A stretch of DNA of 64,000 bases from Piezodorus guildinii. Its lineage: Eukaryota > Arthropoda > Insecta > Hemiptera > Pentatomidae. The stretch is taken from assembly GCA_023052935.1 (NCBI GenBank), contig CM041294.1:9348414-9412413 (forward strand), read 5' to 3'. Made by a program: the position numbers and the translations under genes. Numbering within the stretch: position 1 is the first letter of the stretch; every line of letters starts with the position of its first letter. Shown one piece after another: positions 32,038-44,244 of the stretch. A model generated the notes under the pieces. The model was not told where the DNA came from. It saw only the letters and a list, made by a program, of their open reading frames with translations, and did no database searches.

Positions 32038-33243
32038 ATGGGTGAACCATCGACTTCGACGGCCATGATAATGGAAGAGGCTAGAGGCGAGAAGCGCCCG
32101 TCAAGTGGAGCTGATGAAGCGGGATTTGTCCAAGTTTCAAAGAAAAATTCCCAAAAACTGAGGACAGTCGCCGGGCCTCCACCGACACCTGTCTCTAACC
32201 AGTTTGCGCCAATTGCTCCCACTCAGTCAGGCAATGATCAGCCCAAGAAGAGGTTACCGCCACCAGTAATAATCAGGCCACCACTGTCGCAACCCATTCT
32301 CAGAGCGACTCTCTTGGAAATGAAGATCACAAAGTTTACTACAAATACCTCGGCAAAGGAGACGAGGTTATACTTGGATAATGATGCCGATCACTATGCC
32401 GTGGTAAAACTATTCCGTCGTGATGATAAGGTGCAATTCCACACCTATGCACCTCGCGGCACCAAGAGGACAAAGAAGTTTGTGGTTCATGGCTTCGATG
32501 TTGACAGTGATTTAAATATGTTCGCCACTGAAGTGAAACAAAGGCTGCCAGGTTTCGTGATGGCCAAGCGCCTGACCAAACGACAAGGAGAAGTAACCTA
32601 CCCGATTGAAGCCATCTTGCTCATCACTGAGCCTACGGTAAAAATCGAAAATGTACAGGCTCTTCGCCATGTGAACCAGGTTAGATTTAGGGTAACCCCC
32701 TTTAAAGAAGATAAATGCCCAGCACAGTGTCGAAACTGCTTAGAGTTTGGGCACACCATGAAATACTGCGGGAGGACAGTAAAATGCCCCCGGTGCGCCC
32801 AAACTCATGAAGAAAGAAGCTGCCCACGACTTGCACCAATCAAATGTGCCAACTGTAGTGGAGCCCATCATGCCTCCTCCAAAGAGTGTCCCCGCCGGCA
32901 AGAACTGATCCAGATGAGAAAGAGGACAATTATAAATGTAGCAGCCCCTTCAAGTAAGACAAGTAGGCTAGTCAACCCTAACTTGGCTTTCACTGAACTA
33001 CTTGGCGGACCCGCCGGGCAGCAACAGCAGCAGCAGCAGCTACAGAGAACATCCCCAACATCGCATCATGAAGAAGCTGAACCAATGACAGCACCCGCTC
33101 ACTCCTCAACATCGCAATTCACATTAGATACACAAGCACATCCAAGCAATGCTCTATTCAACGCCCAATTCGCAGAGATGATGGCAACTGTTCGAGAAAT
33201 GATGAAGATGCTGACGAAGATCATCGCTAAGCATTATGACTGA
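32038..33243 (+). CDS. LINE ORF1, gag-like RNA-binding protein
   Basis: An intact 401-codon frame. Residues 1-85 are low-complexity, with Pro and Ser. Residues 88-225 form a folded region (ILRATLLEMKITKFTT; VVHGFDVDSDLNMFATEV) like the part before the knuckles in insect jockey gag. Three zinc knuckles follow: C231-x2-C-x4-H-x4-C244, C250-x2-C-x3-H-x4-C262 and C270-x2-C-x3-H-x6-C284. A Gln run lies near residue 335. The product should coat the element RNA and take it to the target. Its stop overlaps the ORF2 start (ATGACTGA), allowing coupled re-initiation. Confidence 0.92.
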   Translation: MGEPSTSTAMIMEEARGEKRPSSGADEAGFVQVSKKNSQKLRTVAGPPPTPVSNQFAPIAPTQSGNDQPKKRLPPPVIIRPPLSQPILRATLLEMKITKFTTNTSAKETRLYLDNDADHYAVVKLFRRDDKVQFHTYAPRGTKRTKKFVVHGFDVDSDLNMFATEVKQRLPGFVMAKRLTKRQGEVTYPIEAILLITEPTVKIENVQALRHVNQVRFRVTPFKEDKCPAQCRNCLEFGHTMKYCGRTVKCPRCAQTHEERSCPRLAPIKCANCSGAHHASSKECPRRQELIQMRKRTIINVAAPSSKTSRLVNPNLAFTELLGGPAGQQQQQQQLQRTSPTSHHEEAEPMTAPAHSSTSQFTLDTQAHPSNALFNAQFAEMMATVREMMKMLTKIIAKHYD

Positions 33244-33967
33244 GCACTTAGTTATTTCCTATAATATTCGAGGCCTACTACTGAAGAAGGCTGAAATAGA
33301 ACTCCTCCTGCAGCAGCACCGGCCATCGGTGGTGGCGCTGACCGACACTATACTACCCACCTCTGCTTCACTGTATTTTCAGGGGTATATTGCATACCGG
33401 GAGGCTTGTCAACCCGGGGCTAACGAGGCCGTAGTGATTCTGGTTCGAGGAGATATCCCATCGAGGTTGGTACCTAACCCAGTAGCTTCTACAGAGGGTA
33501 CTCATATAGTCACAGTAGATGTTCGATTAAAACAACGTTTTACTTTCTGTTGTGTCTATAGGAGACCCAAGGCTATATTAACATCTATGAAGCTATTGCT
33601 GCAGCACGCCCAGGATAAGAGTCGGTTTGTCATCTTAGGGGACTTCAACGCCCGGCACACTGCCTGGCTGTGCGGTAGCAACAATCCGATGGGTACCTAT
33701 ATCACCAAGACCAGGATGGCTGTCTTCCACCCCGGAGTGCACACCTTTAGGCATGCGGCCCGACCTGACTGGACATCCACACTTGACCTACTCCTGACCA
33801 GGGACCTTCACACTGTTACTGAGTGCCTAGCGCTCCCATACGGACCGTCGGACCACCGGCCTGTGCTATATGCCTTTGAGGGAACTCCAGCAACACCACC
33901 CGCGAGCAAGTTCCTCTTCCACAAGGCCGACTGGAAAGGATATAGGGCTAGTGTGGATGATATATGA
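33236..33967 (+). pseudogene. LINE ORF2, endonuclease domain
   Basis: Start of ORF2: apurinic-type endonuclease that nicks the target. VISYNIRGLLLKK near residue 7, ILGDFNARHTAW at 133-144 with the metal-binding Asp and Asn, TSTLDLLLTRD at 180-190, and PSDHRPV at 204-210 with the catalytic His. The usual Glu in the ALQET block appears as ALTDT (residues 34-38), which may weaken activity. The frame stops at 33965, and the rest of ORF2 lies downstream in three frames. It overlaps ORF1 by eight bases in a different frame. Confidence 0.92.
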
Positions 33968-35726
33968 TAGTGTGACTACGGCTTGAAACCGGCCATCAAT
34001 GCGATGACCCGGCAGATAGCCAGCCTCATGCGTGAATGGAAGACTTTCCTATGGCACGAGCAACTCCGTAGGACTCATGATGATCATCGTCAGTTCTGGA
34101 GACTTGTGAGGTCACACGTAACTAAGAGGAAGAGTGTACACCTTACATCAGGTGGCACCCTATTATCCCTGAGGAACAGGCTGAACTCTTGGCCGATTCT
34201 TATAAGGCGAGGGAAGATGATCGGCTGTTAAATGCTCCCACACTACCTGCGGGAAGACCAACGTCCCCTAATGAAAAGAGGATATTCTCCACCTTCGGAC
34301 AGCTTGAGTCGGTACTACGACGCACCAAGGGTAACAAGGCTTCGGGACTGGATGATATTCCGTATGTACTATTGAAGATGCTACCTCGGAGGGGTAAAGC
34401 CTTCTTATTAAACATTTTTAACTCCTGTATGCGGATCTCATACTTCCCCGATGACTGGAAGCAAGCGATCATAGTGCCGCTACTTAAGCCTGGGAAGAAT
34501 GGAGACTCACCAGAGCATTATCGGCCTATCAGTCTCCTTTCGCATATGAGCAAGGTGTTCGAGAGGCTGATCCATCACCATCTGCTAGAGCACTGCAGTG
34601 AGGAGTCCATCATTCCACCAGAACAGACCGGGTTCTCACGAGGCGTAGCCTGCGATCATCATTTAGTGAAACTTCAGAGGCACACCATAGAGCGTATGAC
34701 GAAGAATAATGAAGCCAGAATGAAGCCACGGCGTTCATCTCGCTGGACTGCACACAGGCGTTTGATTGCGTATCCCACGAGTTACTGCTTCGCCAGTTGG
34801 AAGACTATCGTTTTCCAGCTTCATTATGCCGATTGATCAGAAGCTACTTAAGCGGGAGATCCTTCGTCGTAAGGGTAGGCGATAAATTGTCAACTTCAAA
34901 GGACACCATTTGTGGGGTTCCTCAAGGTTCTGTATTGGGACCACTATTGTTTGTGATCTTTACAGCAAAAGTGATCTCAATGAAGCACCCAATGGCACTG
35001 GTAGCAGCTTACGCCGATGACATTGGCATCTATGCTTCTAGTATGAGACCGAAAAGGGCTCTCACCCTGGCACAAGGAGCATCGACCACTATTGTAGATG
35101 AGCTGAAGGAGATTGGCATTAGGGTGAACCCGAAGAAGACAGATGCTATTGTCATGTCGTTCCAGAAGGGGAAGAGCGCTTTGCCCACTGATTTTAAAGT
35201 GAACGGAGAAACACTGCCAGTCTCTAATTCAATCCTCTACCTGGGCGTCACTCTAGATAGGCACCTCACCTTATCTAGTCACGTACGGGAACGACTCAAA
35301 CTGGCCAGGAGAAAGAGCTATAGACTTAATCATCTACTCACGTCACCTCAGCTCTCACTGAGGCTGAAACTACAGATCTACAAGGCTATAATACGTCCGA
35401 CTATGCTCTATGGTGCGCCCTTGATGCGGCATCTGTTTAAGTCCACTCTCAAACAATTACAGACGTTCCAGAACTCCATCCTTCGGCGGATCGTCAGAGG
35501 TACCAACTTACAGAGGGCCAGAAACCATATCCTTCATCAGGAATTAGTATTGCCAACAGTGCCTGAATATATCAGCCGGAGGCACATTAAATTCTTTGAT
35601 GGGCTGAAGGCCTGTGCTAATCCATTATTTTCTGATATCACCCCACCACCCAAGCCTGGGAGGTGGCAAGGATCACTACCTCTCGTTGACGTTGTCGCCG
35701 AGGGAAGGAGTTCGGACTATGTCTGA
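33968..35726 (+). pseudogene. LINE ORF2, reverse transcriptase region
   Basis: Continues in the endonuclease frame from 33983 (IASLMREWKTFLWHEQLR; HRQFWRLVRSH). It shifts near 34200 to KGNKASGLDDIPYVLLKMLP, IIVPLLKPGKNGDSPEHYRP and PPEQTGFSRG, and shifts again near 34760-34800 to YLSGRSFVVRVGD. In the last frame GVPQGSVLGPLLF begins near 34914 and AYADDIGIYA holds the catalytic pair near 35010. NSILYLGVTLDRHLT and the thumb follow, ending RSSDYV at 35726. No RNase H is evident. Two frameshifts and one stop disable it; domains are otherwise complete. Confidence 0.92.
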
Positions 35727-35965
35727 ACTCAATTTATTGCCAAAACCCTGAAGAATGGTCCCTCCCATTTTGCAATGGATAAATAAAGGCTTAGAAGAAG
35801 CCCTTGAAAGATTACTAGTGCATCCAGCGCATATAGCAATCCTCTTTAGAATACCTCCGGGTAACAGAAGGACAAATCTGACAGCTATACATATTATATT
35901 TGTATTTGTATTTTGTTTGAAAATAAAACCAGAGGGTAAGAAAAAAAAAAAAAAAAAAAAAAAAA

Positions 35966-36420
35966 TATAAAAAAAAATATGATAGAGGAAGGAATATGGG
36001 ATCTCTTTTTCTGCATTACATGCATTCTATGAGGGGACAGAGGATACAATAATTTTCGAATGGGAGTCACGTCTAGTGATGGGGCTCACTAGTCTTTCTG
36101 AGTCAGTTAGTCAAGTTATGTTTTCTCAGTCTAGTCTGAGGGTCTGTACATACCCCCGAATGTAAATATGAGACTAATATGTAAATATGATATTGGTAGG
36201 TTATTTCAATTTATAGGTTAATAAATTATCAGCGAGAATGTATAATTTAAAACTATTTATAATTTAAAAAATAATTCAATATAATATATTTTTAATTTCT
36301 AACCTTTACGGACTATAAACATTACTCCGTTTAAAAGTTCGTGCCTCCATTCTTAACGTACTATTTCAGGCTAAGCAAATATTGAAGATCAAGAAGTCCA
36401 TTCGTCAAAATTTATAGTTT
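35966..36420. other. no gene recognised
   Basis: Nothing identified. Confidence 0.5.
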
Positions 36421-36431
36421 AAATCAATCCA

Positions 36432-36710
36432 CTAGCGTAGTTGCTAGCATAACAGCTTTCTATGCCAAAGGTCGCGGGTTCAAACCTGCTGGCGGCCCTA
36501 GGATTTTTTAATGGGAGTAAAAAACCCTTTAAAAAGCCGTCCTTCGGAGGGGATGTTAAAAGGTGGTCCCGAGCCTGTGCGATGTCAGGTACTCGTTAAA
36601 GATCCCTATCCTTATAAAACCTGGATAGGCAAAATTTAGGACTCCCACTGTAGCATCGTCCGATTAGCCTTAGTAGCATAAAGTGACGTTAAACGAATAG
36701 ACAAACCAAC
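36432..36710 (+). mobile_element. SINE-2, complete
   Basis: A 279-bp element with an 11-bp target duplication AAATCAATCCA (36421-36431 and 36711-36721). The tRNA-like head has TAGCGTAGTTGCTAGCAT as box A region and GGTTCAAACC at 36477-36486 as box B. The body includes TTAAAAGGTGGTCCCGAGCC and AAAACCTGGATAGGCAAAAT, ending AAAGTGACGTTAAACGAATA with a (C/A)AAA-rich tail. A 3' fragment is at 12235-12352. Confidence 0.92.
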
Positions 36711-36721
36711 AAATCAATCCA

Positions 36722-37100
36722 TAATCTGGTTGAATTGAGATTTATGGTCGTTTAATCCTTCTTACATAAATCAATATTACCTGTTGGGAAATCCAAATAT
36801 ACCTCCGTTTTTCCCTGATTTCGTTGTTGTTCACAGCACGCATCTTTGATAAAATATCCTAACCTGCAAATGAATTTGTAACTTCTCATAATCAAACTCG
36901 TGAAACCTTCTCAAAATAACTATTTGAAACATCAATCATATTTTGATAGCCTGAATAATCAGTCTACTTTAACACGCAATTGTTCCAAAAATGTTAATTT
37001 ATCCTAAATCGACAAGGTTTGCTCTCTGATAAAAAAATAAATATTGAAAAACTAGCTTGGTGCACATGCGTTTCATAATATAACTATAATGTTTCTTAAC
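36722..37100. other. no gene recognised
   Basis: Nothing identified. Confidence 0.5.
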
Positions 37101-37104
37101 ATAA

Positions 37105-37945
37105 TAATAATAGGCCCCAAGCCCCAAAGATCACCCTTAATGCAATCCTCCCATCGACGCTTCCGCCTACCTTTCGGACGCCTACCAGACGAATGAGCAA
37201 ATACCAACATTCTCGTAATCCGTTCCTCACCGAGCCCAATAATTTTACTCGCCCATTTGAGACTCCGCGATGCTATCAACCCAATTCACGGGATACAACT
37301 TCCGCAATTCCGCGTTGTACACCCTTCTCAACTCCCCAGTGCCCTCATCTCTCTTCGGACTAAATATTTTACACAGTACCTTATTTTCGAAAACTTTAAG
37401 CCGTTGTTCATCCTTCAAAGTAAGCGGCCACTTTAACATTCGTAAAGAACCGTTGGAAGAATTATAGTTTTATAAATTCTAACCTTTAAGTTTTTAGATA
37501 GAAACCGTGAGCTAAGTAACTTAGCAACTGAATAATAACACGCATTTACCACTTTAACCGGGACTTTGTTTCTTCCTGGATTTCATTTTTTCTAGTTATC
37601 ATTGAATCTAAATACTTGAATTTCTCTACATGTTCAAAAGTATGCCCTGATATATCAATATCACCAAGATCGGCACCGTTTCTGCTTCTAATCTTATATT
37701 TCGTCTTATAGGTATTTAATTCAAGTCCTATTTCATTACCGGTTTTTATTAACACACTTGTATTAAGTTGTATGGTTTCCGTGTCTTCACCTAGCAGTAC
37801 CAAATCATCGGCATACCCCAAAACCGAAATCTTATCACCCATATTTAAACCTTTCTCGGTACACATCACCTTTTCTATGACATATTCTAAAGCTATATTA
37901 AACAAAACAGGTGAAAGGGAGTCACCCTGTTTACATAATAACATT
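37105..37945 (-). pseudogene. LINE (LinB), copy 4
   Basis: Minus strand. QGDSLSPVLFNIALEYVI and LGYADDLVLLGEDTETIQLN at 37944-37780 are the reverse-transcriptase palm with YADD; HTFEHVEKFKYLDSMITRK follows, then after frame changes LKDEQRLKVFENKVLCKIFS, GELRRVYNAELRKLYPVN and GRRPKGRRKRRWEDCIKGDL. It has several indels and a deletion near 37280. The 3' terminus lacks the UUCG hairpin. It reaches slightly further 5' than the 28.3 kb copy. Confidence 0.88.
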
Positions 37946-38473
37946 GTATAAATTTAATAAAACACTAGTGTTGAGATGTACAAAGATTATAATATCCTAT
38001 TTTAAATTGAATTACAAACAAAAAAAAGTATTCGTAAGTTGCGATTGTAGCTTATGGTATCAGTGACAGTTTCTCCTTGTTCTTTAGCTGTACCTAATAC
38101 TTTAAAGCGATATTATCTTCATATGTATAGTTCCTCGTACATATCTTGACAAAGTATTCACTCTGCTTTGTGTAGCGAGGTGGATTCCTGAATCAATATC
38201 TTATTTTTAACTGATACTACCAGTCTTATGTCCCAACTATAAATCGATCAAGTAGTTTTCTACAACTTCATGTAAGTCTTATAATGTATTCATGTATAGT
38301 TGAATTATTGTTTTTGTTTATTTTTTTAAATTATCTTTTTACTTCCTTATTTAGCTACTTCTTTGAAGAGTAAAATTGATAATTCTCAAAGGTTTAGTAG
38401 CGGTAACGAAATTTGTGAATTGTTGATTTTTTATTCGAAGATTTATTTTTAAACAGAAAATACCTTATTTATA
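37946..38473. other. no gene recognised
   Basis: Nothing identified. Confidence 0.5.
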
Positions 38474-39370
38474 TTGGGTAGTGTCACATGAAATGTCCGT
38501 TTTCAAGGTAAAGGATTTTTATTAAAAATACGATATGAAAACAAGATAATTTTATTCCAAGTATTTACCTTCTTTTTCTACACATTTTTCCCAACGTGAC
38601 ACCAACTTTTTTATCCCCGAAGTGAAACCAAATCTGAAAACGCACTTTTCACTTGATCATCATTTTCAAAATGTTTTTCTTTGACGAAGTTGACTAAGTT
38701 TCTGAACAGGTGTCAGTCTGTTGGAGACAAGTCGGGAGAATATGGTGGGCGCGGAAGAACTTCTTAGCCCATTTTTCTCAATTTTTGGTATGTTTTGAAA
38801 CATGGGGTCTTGCTGCCGCTCAGTGAGATCATGAGGTACTTATGTATCGAGCTTTTTTACTTTCAAAATACACTTTAAATGTCTGGAAACGGTAGATGCC
38901 CTCTCATTTAGTTGTGCTGAGAGTCCTTTAACTGTTAGGTAGAGGTTTCCGTCTACTGTATGTTTGAGGACATCGTTGTCTATTACGGACGGAGGCCTTC
39001 CTCGGGCAAGTTTTCCAAGTCGGTTTCCCCAGCTGAAAACTTAGCAAACCAACGGCGAATGGTCCGTTCATTAACACTCATTTCTCCAAACGCCTTGCAA
39101 ATATTTCTAGCGGCCTCAGCTGCTGAATGGCTGAGTTTAAACTTGTACAAAAATATTACTCGAAAATCGCGTGTTTCCATGTTCATATTTGGAGGTATAC
39201 TAAAAATTGGGTAATTGATTGGGAAGCTAACGTTTATAATACGAAGGAAGAGGATTAGTAACTGTTTACTTTAAATATGTAAACATTCGGAAGAAAACAA
39301 CAGAGACCTGCAAAATCCTTTATGTATTTCAGAAACTATAAAAACGGACATTTCATGTGAAACAACCCAA
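38474..39370 (-). mobile_element. MarA mariner, deletion derivative, copy 4
   Basis: An 897-bp element with TA on both sides and MarA termini. The minus-strand transposase starts MNMETRDFRVIFLYKFKLSH, is frameshifted at LENLPEEG near 38985, and shows the shared join ERQQD to MFQNIP at about 38790-38820. It keeps the region lost in the 12.5 kb copy (PPYSPDLSPTD-like, with stops). The first two catalytic aspartates are deleted. Confidence 0.9.
38983..39186 (-). pseudogene. MarA transposase N-terminal domain
   Basis: First helix-turn-helix and linker of the mariner DNA-binding domain: HSAAEAARNICKAFGEMSVN ERTIRRWFAKFSAGETDLEN. A single-base deletion after LPEEG ends the frame. The second helix-turn-helix continues in another frame at about 38975-38860. 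Confidence 0.85.
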
Positions 39371-39730
39371 TATTTATGAGATCTAGTTAAGAGAAAGAAA
39401 TTTCGGGTTTCCCTTATTTTATTTTATCATATTCTTTTTTTGAAAAGTTGTTCTATGATCTACACGAATTAACTAAAATATCTGGCTTCTTTATTCACAT
39501 AAATTTTCCTTACAGCTATCGATTCCAGTACATTATGTTTGTGTGTTTTCTGTGTTAATTGTTTTTTAAATTACTGTAGTCAATTTTTTATGATTATTTT
39601 ATTTATGGATTCACAACTATAGCGGTATTTAGTGTCCTTATTATTTTATTTATTTATTTTTTTCAATTGTGATAATGTTCTTTAAACAGGTATCTCTTTT
39701 GGAACTCTATTATTTTTCTTATTGTTATCA
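39371..39730. other. no gene recognised
   Basis: AT-rich; probably 3' UTR of the LINE tail that follows on the minus strand. Confidence 0.4.
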
Positions 39731-39734
39731 CCTA

Positions 39735-40022
39735 CTATCTTCTTGAGATTTTTTTGATATTTTTGTGGAATTGTGGAGAAAATTGTGATAAAGCAGGCGG
39801 GCAGTCTTCCAGAACGTGGCTGATGGTCAGCTGCACGTTACAGTTTACACATCTCGGAGTTATTTTCTTCTCGATAAGGTAGCCCTGGGTCAGTGGCGGT
39901 AGCCTGTTCTTGGTCGCGAGATGACGATTTCTTTCTCTTCTTGCACTTTCCCACAATTGTACTTTATTTTTTATATGAACATTTATAATGTTTAAATATT
40001 TCGTGTTATTCAAGGAAAACAA
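39735..40022 (-). pseudogene. LINE ORF2 C-terminal Cys/His region
   Basis: 95 open codons with KNRLPPLTQGYLIEKKITPR, then CVNCNVQLTISHVLEDCP. This Cys-Cys-His-Cys block follows RNase H in many I- and jockey-type LINEs and matches the tail at 8.55 kb. Reverse transcriptase and RNase H parts are missing, and the fragment ends abruptly on the 5' side at an A tract near 40025. Confidence 0.7.
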
Positions 40023-40069
40023 AAAAAAGTACTGTTTTTTATTGACAAATTAACTGTAAAATGTAATTT

Positions 40070-40612
40070 ATAAAGGACAAGAAACTGCTCGCCGCTTTCG
40101 ATTACTACAACACTTACTAGACAGACGCTCAAACCTTCCACTTAACTACAAAAGGCTCATCTACATGACCATCTTAAGACCTATATGGACTTAGGGAGTT
40201 AAGCTTTGGGGCTCTACTAAACATCGAATTCTTCCCGTATCCAATCCTTACAATCCAAAATCTTCGTAAAATCTCACGCTCCTTACTTTGTCACGAAAAA
40301 ATCATCCATAATACCTAAATGTTCCATATGTTGCTGATTTGGCCCGAACCAGATATCAATCCTTCCATGACAAACTCCTTTCCCAACCCAACCAATTAGT
40401 TTCAACCCTGGCTTCCTGTTCGATCCCTGATAATCCTCCGAGGCGTATGAAAAGAAGATGGCCTCGAGACCTTCTAGTTTAAAATAGTTACTGGAGTGCT
40501 ACCATTGGGTTGTTCATCTTCAAGTCTGTCTCATGTGATTTTTCTTTTAGCATATTTACTTGTTGTAATATAAATTACAGTTGTAAATTTCAATAAATAA
40601 ATAAGAAATAAA
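40070..40612 (+). pseudogene. jockey-type LINE (JocA) 3' part
   Basis: GQETARRFRLLQHLLDRRSN, LPLNYKRLIYMTILRPIWT, then after frame changes NVPYVADLARTRYQSFHDKL and SIPDNPPRRMKRRWPRDLLV before a stop near 40480. The 3' end is ATTACAGTTGTAAATTTCAA with AAATAAATAAG. Same family as 27.2 kb and 20.2 kb. Confidence 0.85.
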
Positions 40613-41223
40613 AATATATATATAAAGGATTCGAACAGTATCCGAGCTATAGATAATCCTTTTTGCCCCTATGTGGCCGTGAAGCGTATTGATGCTTATA
40701 TAATACTGACTGGAATTCCGACCCGATTACTTCAGCTAGTAGCAAAAGAAACGTAATAAAAATGATGAAATGGAAAATCGGAGCTCGTGGTGGATCTCAG
40801 CAATCTTTCAATTACGAATCACGTATAAGCTTGTTTTAATAATATCGCTCTTATATGTGCCTCGCATTTGGAGGCTTGCAATTCCAATTGGAATTTCAAT
40901 CAATGAAATGGTGGTTTTTGTTTGTTCTATCGCTTCTGAATGAACAGCAGCAGTTTGAAAAAAAAATAGGTGCCTGTGAGATGAATTCGCATAAATATAA
41001 ATTAGATTTATTCTTTTAATGACTAAATTGTTTAATTATATATAAATTTAGATTCTGTTAATTGCTTGACTTGAAAAAAGAAAAAAACTTCTAACTTAAG
41101 TTATTAACAGTAAAATAAATAGGTTCTAACCAACAAATATACAGGCTGGGATGATTAGTTCATCTATAAATAAATAACATTAAACAATAAATTATCGATC
41201 GTTGTTTCTCTCACATAGAATGC

Positions 41224-41260
<37 letters not shown>

Positions 41261-41608
41261 ATTATGAATATAACACCACTTTACTATAATAATAATATTA
41301 TAATAATGAGTTAGTTTCGTCATTACAACTGCCACTGATCGCTAAAATAAATTTCATGAGAGACTGACCCTAAATTCAAACCTTTAACTATGTCTATGTA
41401 TGACAAATAAATGATTATTGTTGATTGTCAGATATTAATTTTATTCAGTTGATTTGATGATACAATAACATACCAGTAGCAAGTAGTCATGCCCGTGATT
41501 ACCTAATTCTGAAATTTTTGCTTCAAAACATTATCATTCAATATCATCGTAACTTCTATGTGACATAAATGCTTATTTTTTCCACTTTTATCCAACAGAA
41601 TATGCTTT

Positions 41609-41684
<76 letters not shown>

Positions 41685-43948
41685 TATTTACTTTTTTTAT
41701 TTTTTATTTTATTTTTTATTTTATTATTTTTTTAAGTGGAGATTTATAACTAAGTTCTATTATTTTTTAAAAACTTAAACCTTTTTCAACCTATTGATCA
41801 TTTTAAAAAACCAACAACAATGGAAAATATGAACTGGATAGAAACTTACTCACAAAACATGACTATGAAACAAAATATACCTAAATATATTTGTTATAAG
41901 CTATTACTGATCAGATTAAGACGAGTTTGCTTCCAGGTGGTTAGATATATGCTTGTCATTCAAATGAGTACTTATAGTTTTTGAGGATGCGTATAGGTTT
42001 GAGTTATTCGATAACTAATTTTGTTTTACGTTTTGGAAAAATATTTTTTTCAATAAAGTAGAAGACGAATTTTCCCAAACCCATGCTTATTGCACATCTA
42101 GACGGTTAGACGAACCTCCAAGAGAAATTTCAACTTCACAACCATAGTCGTTTTTGAGGAACTGCGATGACCAGAAAATCAAGTAAAATGTTACTTTCTT
42201 TTATAAACATAGATAAACTTATATTTAAAAAAAAGTTTGGATTTCAGACTATTCTTTTAATTATTAGAAAAATATGTTATTTTTTTTAATCCTTTAATTA
42301 AGGTTTTTCGTTATATTTTAAGATGAAAGTTCTATGTCCTCCTTCTTTATGAATTAATCTTTGATATTGAATATGTGTACAACAAAAACAGAATTGCAAA
42401 AGGGAAAATATGATACACAAATACCGCGAGAAGTCTTATTTCTTTGTCACCAAAATACAATATGGGAATTTAAGATGGCGCGAAGGTTGAGAACCATTAA
42501 CTTAATTCTTTAATAGTAGTAAAACAGGTAAATATAATAAATACATACCGTGTCCCGTGATGAGAAAAATGGAATTTTTTATGTAAAATATTTATACGAA
42601 ATACAGACAATGTTTTTAAGATATCCACAAACCAAGCCTACTTCATATGTAAAATTAATAATAAAAATACTTCTATAAAAATAAACAGTTAAGAAAAATG
42701 GTCTTGACGAATATAAAATATGTTTTAAGATTAAATCAGGAAAGAGTGCCTGGAATCCCTGGTGCCTGCTCTATTATTCAGAAAGTAAATAGTTAATGGC
42801 AGAAGTAGAAAATGTACCTTTAGGGACCGTCTAACCTCCAGCCTGTGAGTCCTACATGAATTGTTTTCGTAGGCTGTGTGTGTTCCATGGGATGTCCCAT
42901 AAAAACCCTTTTTACTTAGCGTTTTGTCACATCAATAAATAAAATAAAATTCCTGCATATAATTTTACGATGGTTTATAACTTCCAAATAAGTATATTAC
43001 TGTATAACTGTTCAGATTGCTATTTAAAGGCAAATAAATAATATGAAAAACAATAAATAATTCAAAGGACAGTGATCTATCACTACTTGTAATTTCAAAA
43101 TATCTTTGCTATTTCTTAACTGATTTTAGTGATTCTTTGTTTACGTTTTATTTATTTATTTGAACGGTGGACAAATGAATTTTTTCTACATTCGTAATTC
43201 GAATTTTATGAACCTTTAAACGCAAGCAATCAATTTTTTTTTTTTTTTTTTTTCTCGATTACAAAGGTTCAATATTGAAAATAATAAACCAAAATTGAAT
43301 TGTAAATCTTAAAAATAATAATGATTTAGTTGTTCTAAATTGAAATGTAGGTAGCACTATTAACGGAATCTTTAGACAATCTCACGTAAATTATTATTTA
43401 TTTATGGAAAATATACTCTTTCAGTGATTTAAAAATTCAAATCATTATAAAATTTGTATTGTTGTTGTATGTTTTCCAATTTCTTTTTTATAATTTATAA
43501 TGTTTTTTATTTTTTTTTTATTGTTTTTGTTTCCTAATTAAACAGAGCTTGATAACAGGAAAGGGAATCGAAATATAATGCGCAATACTTGTTTTGAAAT
43601 TCCTAAACTACTTATTTTTTTGGCTCTCATTAAATTAACTTGCACCGACCAAAATTGACTGAAAATTTCAAAACTTGGCTGACAGTAGGAATACCATTAA
43701 TATGATATTAAGTTAATATGAAATATGATTTACTAATTCAACAGTATATTTAAGAATATTAAACGACTGATTAAAAATCAAATATGATATTGATTCCTGA
43801 TCTGGCAAACAAGTCATTGAATAAATTTCTAGTGATAACCTCTCGGTAAAAAAATCTTGTCAAATACTGGTAATGAAACTGCACCATAATTTCAGTATTG
43901 CCAAGTACCTATTAAGTTTAAATAAATAATAGCGGATTTTTGAAAATT
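40613..43948. other. long stretch with no gene recognised
   Basis: AT-rich. Holds a poly(A) tract (41224-41258), a (TA)n microsatellite (41612-41680) with a T/A-rich extension, and a T run near 43228. Open frames here are microsatellite translations. At 42820-42955 a block ending ATCAATAAATAAAATAAAAT could be a LINE 3' UTR; no coding remains to test it. Confidence 0.55.
41612..41680. repeat. (TA)n microsatellite
   Basis: About 34 TA units, followed by a TTTAT-rich stretch. Confidence 0.95.
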
Positions 43949-43960
43949 AAGATTTTAGTT

Positions 43961-44232
43961 GGGGGAAGCCCGTGGCTGAGTGGCTAGCGCGCTAGTCTCT
44001 GATGCTAAAAGTTGTGAGTTCGAATCCCAGTACCGGCGGGGCTTTTATGAGGATGTAATTAAATGAGGATTCACTCACAGCCCCCTCCCCCCGGGTATGT
44101 GAGACCCGTCAGCCAAATGGTGGCCACTCACCAAATTAGGCGTAGGAAGTGATGACCCTACACTACAAATACATCACCAAACGTGAGTGTAATAAGTGTA
44201 AGCTCTTCTTTCGGGGCCACTAGAAGAAGAAG
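43961..44232 (+). mobile_element. SINE-1, copy 2
   Basis: Box A TGGCTGAGTGG and box B GTTCGAATCC as in copy 1, then CCCGGGTATGTGAGACCCGT and GTGATGACCCTAC, ending in a (GAA)n tail. Imperfect 12-bp target duplication AAGATTTTAGTT / AAGATTTCAGTT at 43949-43960 and 44233-44244. Confidence 0.9.
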
Positions 44233-44244
44233 AAGATTTCAGTT

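Larger units (their letters stand above)
31795..35965 (+). mobile_element. jockey-type LINE, nearly complete (J1)
   Basis: A 4.2-kb element with 5' UTR (about 31795-32037), gag-like ORF1, endonuclease plus reverse transcriptase ORF2, and a poly(A) tail at 35940-35965. Base composition is much less AT-rich than its surroundings, and ORF1 is intact, which suggests a fairly recent arrival. ORF2 is broken by a stop and two frameshifts. Order and motifs fit the jockey clade of insects. The 5' boundary is set by the change in composition and could be off by some tens of bases. Confidence 0.92.

Noticed and set aside
32016..32222. Minus-strand frame at the start of the LINE ORF1
   Set aside because: Antisense to the gag-like ORF1, which has three zinc knuckles.
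41569..41778. Tyr/Ile-rich ORF
   Set aside because: Translation of a (TA)n microsatellite.
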